A stretch of 42,557 bases of DNA from Parashewanella hymeniacidonis. Lineage in GTDB: Bacteria > Pseudomonadota > Gammaproteobacteria > Enterobacterales > Shewanellaceae. The stretch is taken from assembly GCF_016900895.1 (NCBI RefSeq), contig NZ_JAFEUN010000027.1, forward strand, positions 1-42,557, written 5' to 3'. Below the pieces are notes generated by a model. The model was not told the DNA's origin, made no database searches, and saw nothing but the letters and a program-made list of their open reading frames with translations. This document shows positions 1 through 6,363 of this stretch, in pieces. Both the position numbers and the translations under genes were made by a program. Position 1 is the first letter of the stretch. Each line of letters starts with the position of its first letter.

Positions 1-122
1 ACTTAAAGAAGGATGGATAGCTGTACATTACCCTTTAAAGAGGAGCTAAATGAACCGCCCTGTGCGGAGCCGCATGCAGGGTGGTGTGGGGGCTGAGGGT
101 TAGAGACCCTCGGCTACCCGAT
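1..122 (+). mobile_element. 3' end of a group II intron (domains V and VI)
   Basis: Positions 50-84 fold as a domain V hairpin (ACCGCCCTGTGCGG, GAGCC loop side, then CGCATGCAGGGTGGT). Positions 85-121 form a domain VI hairpin (GGCTGAGGG, loop TTAGAGA, CCCTCGGCTACCC) with the usual intron 3' end CCCGAT. Directly after it, TTAGGT is the outer half of an integron attC core site on the opposite strand, so the intron sits inside an attC. That is the known behaviour of group IIC-attC introns (established knowledge). Frame 2 is open from position 2 to a TAA at 47-49 and could be the last codons of the intron-encoded reverse transcriptase, but this is too short to prove. The rest of the intron lies outside the window. 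Confidence 0.85.
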
Positions 123-127
123 TAGGT

Positions 128-433
128 TTATGTGTAAGTTGCACTTACTACCTTATTATTTTTATCTAGCTCAATAGTACACTGATAAATATGAAAATTA
201 AGCTTACTACTAAAAGTGATTTTTGAACCAGACTCTGTAACGCTCTGGCTATACTCAGATAAGTTTGCAGTATTTAGCTGCCGAATAACACCAGATTTTT
301 TTTCACCAGACGAAAAATTACCACATAGGTAGTAAACCTCTTGTCTAGCGAACTCCCAAAATACGGCACTTGTTACAGCTACGATAATTACAAGCGAAGT
401 GAAAAAGATAAGATATTTATTTTTGGTAGTCAT
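128..433 (-). CDS. Integron cassette protein, membrane-anchored, unknown function
   Basis: This 101-residue protein has a basic N-terminus (MTTKNK) followed by one hydrophobic segment at about residues 7-25 with no signal-peptidase site. It should be an inner-membrane protein with about 75 residues outside the cytoplasm. Two cysteines (one near residue 37, one near 85) could form a disulfide. I do not recognise a family. It lies in an integron cassette: an attC is immediately upstream (464-560), and its TAA stop at 128-130 touches the remains of its own attC, which the intron at 1-122 has interrupted. With no visible promoter of its own, expression would depend on read-through from the array or the intron. 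Confidence 0.7.
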   Translation of the reverse strand: MTTKNKYLIFFTSLVIIVAVTSAVFWEFARQEVYYLCGNFSSGEKKSGVIRQLNTANLSEYSQSVTESGSKITFSSKLNFHIYQCTIELDKNNKVVSATYT

Positions 434-463
434 CCTGACAAAACCTCGGTTATTGATTGCAAA

Positions 464-560
464 CCTAACGCCCGCTTAACAGGCAAATGCTGGTTGGCTA
501 AAATCCGAAGCGCAGCGTAGGAGCCAAACAGTATTTGTCCTTGTTTAAGCGCTTGTTAGG
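464..560 (-). other. attC recombination site of an integron cassette
   Basis: Read on the minus strand the site starts CCTAACAAGCGC (560-549) and ends GCGGGCGTTAGG (475-464), the two outer core boxes of an attC. Between them lies a long imperfect palindrome: AGGCAAATGCTGGTTGGCT on one side pairs with AGCCAAACAGTATTTGTCCT on the other, with a few unpaired bases as expected for the extrahelical bases of attC. Its length of about 97 bp is normal. It separates the cassettes carrying 573-920 and 128-433, both oriented minus. Confidence 0.9.
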
Positions 561-572
561 TGTACTTTTCAA

Positions 573-920
573 CTATTTATGTATTCTGTGTTTTTTATAC
601 AAAAAATATGGAATGCTTCCCTTGGCTAGAGTTTTGCGTGCAGAGCTATACTCGCTAAATACTTCCAATCCATTTATGATGCCACGTTCTTGCCAGTAAA
701 CCTCGTATTTACCGTTAACATCTATAAAATAAAATCCATCAAATGTCTCTTTTTTCCTTCTAACACTGGGGTTGATCGGTTGTTTAACTTCCCAGTTAAT
801 ATACTCTTCAGGGCTTATGCTGAAAACGTCATAAAGCTCTTCCCAACCAAATTTTTGCTGAAGTTCATAAACATTGAATTTTTCAAGTAAATCGAATTGT
901 TCTTGTTTACTTAATTCCAT
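573..920 (-). CDS. Integron cassette protein, possible immunity-type protein
   Basis: This 115-residue soluble protein begins MELSKQEQFDLLEKF and has no signal or membrane segment. The second half, with the stretch YFIDVNGKYEVYWQERG followed by an alternating hydrophobic/charged region and a final aromatic segment, resembles small immunity proteins of polymorphic toxin systems. That is only an impression from composition and the YEVYWQERG pattern. It is the first cassette next to a GTTAGG core site (929-934) only 9 bp upstream of the start codon, so it would be the most strongly expressed if an integron promoter exists to its right. No toxin gene is in the cassette, so an orphan immunity gene is one reading. 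An unrelated function is equally open. Confidence 0.65.
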   Translation of the reverse strand: MELSKQEQFDLLEKFNVYELQQKFGWEELYDVFSISPEEYINWEVKQPINPSVRRKKETFDGFYFIDVNGKYEVYWQERGIINGLEVFSEYSSARKTLAKGSIPYFLYKKHRIHK

Positions 921-928
921 CTAGTACA

Positions 929-934
929 CCTAAC
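929..934 (-). other. Integron core site GTTAGG, possible attI junction
   Basis: On the minus strand AAGCTGTTAGGTGTAC ends an upstream site exactly where the cassette holding 573-920 begins. It matches the GTTAGG at the complete attC. No second box or palindrome is found to the right up to about 1070, as expected for an attI rather than an attC. No integrase gene follows to the right, so the site may be a remnant. Confidence 0.5.
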
Positions 935-1178
935 AGCTTATTAGAAGGAAAAAATCCTGCTTTTACACATCAGACCATTTCCTTTTCTATTTTTTAATGT
1001 AACCAAATTAACATGAATAACCTCATTATTTCAATCACTAACAGAATACCAATAAAAATACTTCGTGAGTGAAAGCGGGAATTAATCCTTTTTTCCGGTG
1101 GAAAGGAGGCATTTTTCAATTGCTGTATAAATAACCATGAGATTTTTTAGATTTTCAGTTAATTATGAAGTTCAAACT

Positions 1179-1240
1179 AATGATTTAAGCTGAGTGTTCT
1201 TTTCACCTAAAAAACTCAGTTGAACGCTAAATCATTTTTT
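1179..1240 (+). terminator. Terminator-like hairpin in a 540-bp gene-free stretch
   Basis: AATGATTTA (1179-1187) pairs with TAAATCATT (1228-1236), and TGAGT (1191-1195) pairs with ACTCA (1214-1218). A T run follows the right arm, so the hairpin would end transcription moving rightward. No intact gene precedes it on that strand between 935 and 1179, so it may be left from a lost gene. The remaining sequence of 935-1258 is AT-rich with no reading frame I can support. Confidence 0.4.
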
Positions 1241-1258
1241 AAACTTATGAAAGAAAAT

Positions 1259-1443
1259 AAGGCTCTTCGTCGTTTAGTGTGGATTTAATGTTATTACCTC
1301 TTGGGTGAATTGCTCTACGCTCACAAGCTGGCCCAAATTGCCGTTATCTGCGTTAGAACATTTGCAAGTAGAATAACTACTTGCTGCACGCTCTCTGCCT
1401 TGCTAACGATAATTTTTTCTGCGCTTAAGAACGTACCCAACTG
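1259..1443. repeat. Repeat-like element downstream of the VOC gene
   Basis: The stretch is non-coding and unlike its AT-rich left flank. It starts GGCTCTTCGTCGTTTAGTGT, reminiscent of an ISL3-type terminal repeat. It contains a perfect 8-bp hairpin GCAAGTAG-AATAA-CTACTTGC (1364-1384) inside a larger stem in which CGTTAG pairs with CTAACG, and the large stem is followed by a T run. This looks like a dispersed non-coding repeat or the end of an insertion sequence. Only one copy is in the window, so the call rests on appearance alone. Confidence 0.35.
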
Positions 1444-1463
1444 AGTTTTCTTGGTTAAAAGAA

Positions 1464-1964
1464 CTATTTTGGTCGATAGGCAAACTCAATGCGATTGTCA
1501 CTTGGCTCTCGAATCATCATATGAATTGTCGGGCCACCATTGTTCGGCTCAGGCGCAAATTCAATCACAACGTCTTTAGTTCGTAAAAACATTTCATGCA
1601 GTTGATGTAAATCTTCTAAAGAAGCCACCGTGAGCGCCAAATGATGTAAGCCGACATTGTGCTTGCGATCAAAGTTAACCGTTGGTTTATCAGCTTTGGT
1701 TTGCCATAAGGTTAAAAACAACTTGCCGTCAATAACGAAAGCCGATGGATAGTCAGGGTAACCACCGACGTTGTTCCAACCTAACGTATTCACAAAAAAA
1801 TCTGTACTGGCATCAAGGTTCTTTACGGTTAACCCTAAGTGGTTAAGACCTTGTGTCATCACTTTAGTGGCTTTTGGTGGAAAAGCTGGGGTCATAGCAT
1901 TGATGGTGTTCGAGAAAAATAAGGCTGATGTAGCCATCAAAATAGATGATGTGAGTAAGCGCAT
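1464..1964 (-). CDS. Secreted VOC (glyoxalase/dioxygenase superfamily) protein
   Basis: The 166-residue protein has a signal peptide at residues 1-23 (MRLLTSSILMATSALFF, cleavage after SNTINA), so the product is periplasmic. The rest is one vicinal-oxygen-chelate domain made of two beta-alpha-beta-beta-beta modules. The first starts at NHLGLTV (His42) and the second at HHLALTV (His107/108), with RIEFAY (Glu160) at the end. These supply the usual metal-binding residues. The substrate cannot be told; exported VOC proteins of this size are mostly uncharacterised. It is divergent from the cupin gene at 2124, with 159 bp between them, and both products are exported, which hints at a shared envelope role (inference). 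Confidence 0.8.
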   Translation of the reverse strand: MRLLTSSILMATSALFFSNTINAMTPAFPPKATKVMTQGLNHLGLTVKNLDASTDFFVNTLGWNNVGGYPDYPSAFVIDGKLFLTLWQTKADKPTVNFDRKHNVGLHHLALTVASLEDLHQLHEMFLRTKDVVIEFAPEPNNGGPTIHMMIREPSDNRIEFAYRPK

Positions 1965-2123
1965 AGATTGATTTATGTGGGTGATTTTTAAAGATGACCC
2001 TACTTTTTTGAGTAATCATTCAAGCTGGTTGAGGTTTTTAAGAATAAATTAGTTTTTTTCGTACTTTGAAGCTACTTTTTGAATTGAGAGTATCAAATAT
2101 TAATTGTTCAGGAGGTAACAAAC

Positions 2124-2588
2124 ATGACTTCAATGTCCCGTTTTTTATTAGCTAATTTTGTATTGCTTTTCTCATCGATAACATTGGCTGGAGAATGTCC
2201 AGAAGGTGCAGTTGGGAAACTCACCTCTCCTACGCCACCGACCAAAGGGCATTTAATTTCTACTGAAGAACTCGCAAGTTATAGTTTGAAAAATGAAGCG
2301 CCACATTTGGATGGTCGCCGTTTAAGGCTACGTAATATCATTTTCCAGCCGGGTGGCTATGTACCTTTACACGATCATAATCAACGTCCGGCAATAGCAA
2401 GAGTCACCAAAGGCCAGCTTGTTGAATATCAACTGAATTGCACCAAGCATATTGTTCATAAAACGGATGACATTCTTTTAGAAAAGAAGGGGGTCACTCA
2501 TTGGGTTGTGAATCGAAGCGATAAGCCTGCGGTCTTAACGGTGTCAGATATTGTTGATGACAGGAACACGCAGGCTCGGTTTAAATAA
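2124..2588 (+). CDS. Periplasmic cupin-domain protein
   Basis: The start is well supported by AGGAGG 10 bp upstream. Residues 1-22 are a signal peptide ending at ITLAG. The mature part is a single cupin: motif 1 is seen as PGGYVPLHDHNQRPAIARVTKG with two His that can bind metal, and motif 2 is weaker around KGVTHWVVN. Cys25 and Cys107 could form a disulfide. Related small exported cupins have no fixed function; a metal-dependent dioxygenase or a binding protein are both possible. It diverges from the VOC gene and converges on the TetR stub. Confidence 0.75.
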   Translation: MTSMSRFLLANFVLLFSSITLAGECPEGAVGKLTSPTPPTKGHLISTEELASYSLKNEAPHLDGRRLRLRNIIFQPGGYVPLHDHNQRPAIARVTKGQLVEYQLNCTKHIVHKTDDILLEKKGVTHWVVNRSDKPAVLTVSDIVDDRNTQARFK

Positions 2589-2597
2589 TTGGTATTG

Positions 2598-2852
2598 TTA
2601 TCGGGTGGCGTCATCAAAAAGCTGTTGCGCCAATTCTGATAACACATCAGCTGATGACTCCATTTGTGAATAAGTTTTTAAACCATAAATACCCAGCACG
2701 ATACAGCGAGCACGCTGCTCAGGTGTGCGTTCAGCGCTGATTTCACCATTTTTCAATGCTTGTTCAAATAAGTCGACAAACCCTTGTTGCCAATGTTTCA
2801 TATTATTGAGCAAGGTTTCTTCAATCAAAGGGTCTTGCTCTGCAAGCCCAAG
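2598..2852 (-). pseudogene. C-terminal remnant of a TetR-family repressor (nemR-like)
   Basis: The frame is open from 2852, after an in-frame TAA at 2853-2855, and gives about 84 residues (LGLAEQDPLIEETLLNNM..., ending LAQQLFDDATR). This resembles the last helices of the ligand-binding half of a TetR regulator. The DNA-binding N-terminal half (about 110 residues) is absent, and there is room for only 41 bp before nemA. In enterobacteria NemR lies upstream of nemA and represses it, so the position fits a decayed local repressor. The only start codon for the stub is TTG at 2828, and it cannot bind DNA by itself. Confidence 0.6.
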
Positions 2853-2893
2853 TTACTTTATCTTGAACAAACATTCAAAAAAGAGATAGCCCT

Positions 2894-3937
2894 ATGACCA
2901 CGAATTTGTTTCAACCGTTTCGTCTCAATGACAGTCTTGAATTACAAAACCGTATTTTGATGGCTCCGCTTACACGCTGCATGGCTGACGATGACTTAGT
3001 GCCGACGCAACAAATGGTTGATTACTATGCTAAGCGAGCGGAGACGGGGTTAATTATCTCGGAAGCGACGATAATTCGCCCTGATGCTCAGGGCTATCCG
3101 AATACGCCGGGTATTTTCACTCAAGCACAAATTCAAGGTTGGCGTAATGTGACGGATGCTGTGCATCAAGCAGGTGGCAAAATCTTCCTACAACTGTGGC
3201 ACACAGGTCGTGTAGCACATACGTATTTTTTTGGTGGTGAGCATGTGCTCGCTCCTTCAGCGAGACAGTTAGAAGGCAATCTATCAAGAACGCGAGAGCT
3301 GACCTATCAAATGCCAAAGCCTGTCTCGAAAGATGAAATAGCACAGCTGGTGCTTGATTACACTAAAGCTGCTGAAAATGCCATTGAAGCTGGTTTTGAC
3401 GGGGTAGAGCTCCACGGTGCAAATGGTTATCTCATTGATCAATTCTTACATCATGATTCAAATGTGCGTGATGACGAGTACGGTGGTAGCCCAGAAAATA
3501 TGGCTCGATTCCCACTACAAGTGGTTGATGCAGTGATTGCGGCCATTGGGCAAGATAGAACTGCCCTACGTGTATCACCTGCGGCGTATTTTAATATCGC
3601 GTCAGATCCACGAGATAAAGCCGTTTTCGAATATTTATTGCCAGAATTAAACAAACGGAACTTAGCTTATCTTCATTTAGGGTTGTTCGACGATAGCATG
3701 AGTTTTGATGATTTAGGTGGCAATGCAACCGACTTTGTTCGCAAACACTACACAAAAACCTTGGTCGGTGTCGGCGGTTACAGCGCTGAAACAGGCAGTG
3801 ACGCTATCACGAAAGATCGCTTTGATTTACTGGCGATAGGGCGTCCATTTATTGCTAATCCTGATTACATCTCAAAAGTTAAGCAAGGTATTGAGGTTAC
3901 GCCATATTCTGAAGAAATGTTGGCAACGCTTAACTAA
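2894..3937 (+). CDS. nemA: Old yellow enzyme family alkene reductase, NemA-like
   Basis: This 347-residue FMN enzyme reduces activated C=C bonds and nitro compounds with NAD(P)H. It is a single TIM barrel. The N-terminal NRILMAPLTRC is the FMN-binding start. QLWHTGR (about residue 100) and GFDGVELHGANGYLIDQFL (about 168-186) carry the substrate-binding His and the Asn. NVRDDEYGGS follows. The C-terminal VGGYSAETG and LLAIGRPFIANPD form the phosphate site. The length is normal for NemA. The adjacent TetR remnant suggests the gene was once induced by electrophiles through a local repressor, now lost. A strong terminator follows at 3973. Confidence 0.92.
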   Translation: MTTNLFQPFRLNDSLELQNRILMAPLTRCMADDDLVPTQQMVDYYAKRAETGLIISEATIIRPDAQGYPNTPGIFTQAQIQGWRNVTDAVHQAGGKIFLQLWHTGRVAHTYFFGGEHVLAPSARQLEGNLSRTRELTYQMPKPVSKDEIAQLVLDYTKAAENAIEAGFDGVELHGANGYLIDQFLHHDSNVRDDEYGGSPENMARFPLQVVDAVIAAIGQDRTALRVSPAAYFNIASDPRDKAVFEYLLPELNKRNLAYLHLGLFDDSMSFDDLGGNATDFVRKHYTKTLVGVGGYSAETGSDAITKDRFDLLAIGRPFIANPDYISKVKQGIEVTPYSEEMLATLN

Positions 3938-3972
3938 ATTACCTTTCATCACTATTTCCCCCCCCTCTTTCG

Positions 3973-3996
3973 GCCATCATTTTGATGGCTTTTTTT
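3973..3996 (+). terminator. Rho-independent terminator of the nemA-like gene
   Basis: GCCATCA-TTT-TGATGGC forms a perfect 7-bp stem followed by seven T, 36 bp after the stop codon. Confidence 0.9.
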
Positions 3997-4177
3997 GTTT
4001 GGATATTCAGTTTGAGTTGGGTATTGAAGTAAGGTTTCCTTGAAACTCAATTTATGGATATTCAAAACAATAAATTGTGATCTTTACTCAATGTTTAACA
4101 CATTTCTTAACGCATAATTAACGGCTGCTTTTATATCCTACGGCAAAATCGCTGACATTCTCATAAGAGGAGGTGAT

Positions 4178-4978
4178 ATGTCGATAAGGGATTCAAAGCC
4201 GCAGAGCAACAGCAACGCATCGAAGCGTGGAAACAAACACAAGTGCAAGCGCAACATGTCAGCTTGTTGACCGATATTATTTCAGCACCTGAGCTTACAC
4301 GCTTGATTCAAACGGGTCTTGAACACTACCCTGATGTGAAACAGGCAAAACTTGCGATGCAGATTGCACAAAAAGCGCAAACTTCAGTTAATTCCGTATC
4401 CTGGCCGCAAGCCAATGTCTCACTGCAAGGCAATAAAGCGGAGTCCAGTGACGAAAGCTATAACGCAAATCTCACCGTCAGTTGGGAAGCTGATATTTGA
4501 GGTAAACATTGGGATAGTGCTACAAAAGCGCAGCTTAATACTCAAAATCAAGTCTTTGCTGAGCAATATTCAAAAGACTTACTTGCCGCTTCAATCATGC
4601 GGAGCTGGTTACAACTGATCCAACAAAACCAGCTGATTGAAATTGAAGCGAATAACGTGAGCATACTTCAGCAAAACGAAGCGACCATTCTTGAACGCTA
4701 TCGAAAAGGGTTGGGCTCATTAGAAGACTTAGACACGGCACGCAGTTCGACACAAAGTGCCCACGCAACATTGGCGCAATATAAAGAAAGTTATCAACAA
4801 GTATTACGCAGTCTGAATAGCACGTTAGGTGGAAAAACAGTAACCGCAACGCCAATGACGACTTTCCCTGAAGTGTTAACTCCTCTGGCGGCATTACCGC
4901 AACAAGATCTTGCTCGTCGCCCTGATTTGCGTTAGGCCTTCATTAATGCGCAAACGGTTGAGCTGGATGTAGACATTG
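4178..4978 (+). pseudogene. Decayed outer-membrane efflux factor (TolC/NodT family)
   Basis: After a good ribosome site (AGGAGG) an ATG at 4178 begins, but the reading frame that encodes the protein is a different one (in frame with 4243), so there is an early frameshift. That frame reads as an outer-membrane factor: LTRLIQTGLEHYPDVKQAKL, later ERYRKGLGSLEDLDTARSS, and the family hallmark LARRPDLR. It is broken by an in-frame TGA at 4498-4500 (VSWEADI stop GKHWD) and a TAG at 4933-4935 right after RPDLR, where a Gln would fit. About half of a normal 450-residue protein is left before the sequence changes to a kinase remnant. The gene is non-functional. Confidence 0.8.
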
Positions 4979-5233
4979 CTACAAAACCTGATCCGAAATG
5001 CTTACCAACATTGTAACGAAGGGGTGATTGAAATCAGCCAATCGCAATCAAACATAACCATTCGAAATACGCTTTGTGATGATGGAGAGTCCAATGATGT
5101 GAGCTTCGGTTTAGGGCTAAAGCTGTAAAAACAAATTGTGGAGCGATTTAATTGGCGATTAAACTCTTGTCACGTCGATGGTGTGCACGAGGTCTATCTA
5201 ACGCTTAATTCAAAAAATGATCTCACAAACTAG
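4979..5233 (+). pseudogene. C-terminal remnant of a sensor histidine kinase (ATPase domain)
   Basis: The frame starting at CTA 4979 reads LQNLIRNAYQHCNEG (an N box), then a degraded ITIRN..DDG segment, then SFGLGLKL (G2 box), an in-frame TAA at 5126-5128, and KQIVERFNWRL up to TAG 5231-5233. This order is diagnostic of the HATPase_c end of a two-component sensor. The upstream part of the kinase is missing and replaced by the efflux-factor relic in another frame. The stretch therefore appears to be a deletion scar joining two genes of a former efflux plus two-component cluster (inference). Confidence 0.75.
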
Positions 5234-5275
5234 GTAACTCGTATGCATGAGTGTTGACCACTAGAGGAGTTCGCC

Positions 5276-5569
5276 ATGTTAAAAGGAATTACTGAGCAAA
5301 GTTTGCAAGCGAGAAGGTTAGTTCCAGCGATAATCTGTACCGCCGATTGCTTTCACTACTTAGTTGGAGCGAAAGATGAATCAGGTATGTTTTACAATGT
5401 GTTTTCTGAGGATGCAAAGAGGCCATTGTTCCGCACCTCACTGGATCAAGCTAAAAAAGCACTCAGGGAGCAAGGCATGAAAAAAGTATTAGTTGAAATG
5501 CAAACACCATACGATGAAATGGTAGGGCTGCAAGAATCAAATACTGTTGTGACACTAGAGACATTGTAA
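5276..5569 (+). CDS. Small conserved protein, possibly DUF6482
   Basis: This 97-residue soluble protein has a clear ribosome site (GAGGAG, 8 bp upstream). It has a beta-rich middle (HYLVGAKDESGMFYNVFSED) and a helix (SLDQAKKALREQGMKKVLVEMQTPYDEMVG). The layout resembles the small DUF6482 proteins of Shewanella and Vibrio, but the family name is a tentative recollection. It has no signal peptide. A MITE begins 27 bp after its stop codon, and no terminator of its own is visible. Confidence 0.65.
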   Translation: MLKGITEQSLQARRLVPAIICTADCFHYLVGAKDESGMFYNVFSEDAKRPLFRTSLDQAKKALREQGMKKVLVEMQTPYDEMVGLQESNTVVTLETL

Positions 5570-5596
5570 TTTGATTTGGATTAAGAGTATGTTTCT

Positions 5597-5861
5597 ATAC
5601 CCATGATACCTGAAGATGCTCGATTTCAGCGAGAATGCACAGCTTGTTAATCAAGGCGATAGTGTGCGGCAATAGTGAGCTATTGTTAGCACTGGCAACA
5701 CAGAGTAACACGCTGTGCAACTCGCACTTCGTGGGCTTCTCAGCGCCAATTCTTCTTTGTTACATTAGCTCGAAAGAATCCCGATATTCCTTCGCTAATG
5801 CGCCTCAAAGAATTGGCGCTGAGAAAGTCCTGAAACATGCATCTTCAGGTATCATGGGTAT
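5597..5861 (+). mobile_element. MITE copy 1 (265 bp, TA-flanked)
   Basis: Terminal inverted repeats are perfect over 23 bp: ATACCCATGATACCTGAAGATGC at the left and its complement at the right. The same sequence occurs inverted at 16827-17092. The interior holds a further inverted pair, CTCAGCGCCAATTCTT and AAGAATTGGCGCTGAG, around a central stem region, and no transposase. The ends lie in TATACCC...GGGTATA, consistent with a TA target duplication as made by IS630/mariner-type transposases (inference). Reading frames inside it are not supported as genes. Confidence 0.88.
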
Positions 5862-5892
5862 ACATACCCATACAATCTTTTAGGTGGACATC

Positions 5893-6147
5893 GTGGAAAA
5901 TCAAATTGATGTGAAACACTGTCTCAACGTATTCAATCTAGTCCGTACTCACGGAGAAAAACACCAAAGCGTATATTCTTTTAAAGGGTTCAAAGCCTGG
6001 ACAGATTTTGATGGTTATACGTGTTATCTGCAGTATGGCAATGCCACATTAACATTGCTTTTTCATGGAAAATATCACTTCGACTACTCCTCACATCATG
6101 ATTTTGATTTGTTTATGAAAAAAATCAGTCAGCTTGTTAGTAACTAG
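5893..6147 (+). CDS. DUF3081-like small protein
   Basis: This protein of about 84 residues starts MENQIDVKHCLNVFN. It is translated from GTG 5893, chosen because AGGTGG lies 5 bp upstream; an earlier GTG at 5884 lies within that ribosome site. The sequence HGEKHQSVYSFKGFKAWTDFDGYTCYL, followed by a hydrophobic strand and FDLFMKKISQL, matches what I know of DUF3081, a small family of unknown function in Shewanella and Vibrio. The MITE ends only 31 bp upstream, so the original promoter has probably been displaced or replaced. Confidence 0.75.
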   Translation: MENQIDVKHCLNVFNLVRTHGEKHQSVYSFKGFKAWTDFDGYTCYLQYGNATLTLLFHGKYHFDYSSHHDFDLFMKKISQLVSN

Positions 6148-6363
6148 TTATTAGTACAAAAGTTATTGGTATATCGGATACTCAATTTAGCAGTATGTGT
6201 TGAATGTTAATGATTTGTTGCTTAAAATGGTGTGCTGAAAATAAAACACTTGGATGTTACTGTCACTATTAAGGAAGTTATTGATGTCCTTTCTTTTTAT
6301 CTTAGGAAAATACTCCTAGTTCATCCTGCCCGAATTTTAAAATAATAAAAGGGATTTTACGGA

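Noticed and set aside
4029..4045. GTTTCC-TT-GAAAC as a third copy of the gcv operator
   Set aside because: The spacing differs from the two real copies and it lies before an unrelated pseudogene; likely chance.
5635..5883. 82-residue reading frame within MITE copy 1
   Set aside because: The whole frame lies in a repeated non-coding element with terminal inverted repeats; no ribosome site and no protein-like composition.
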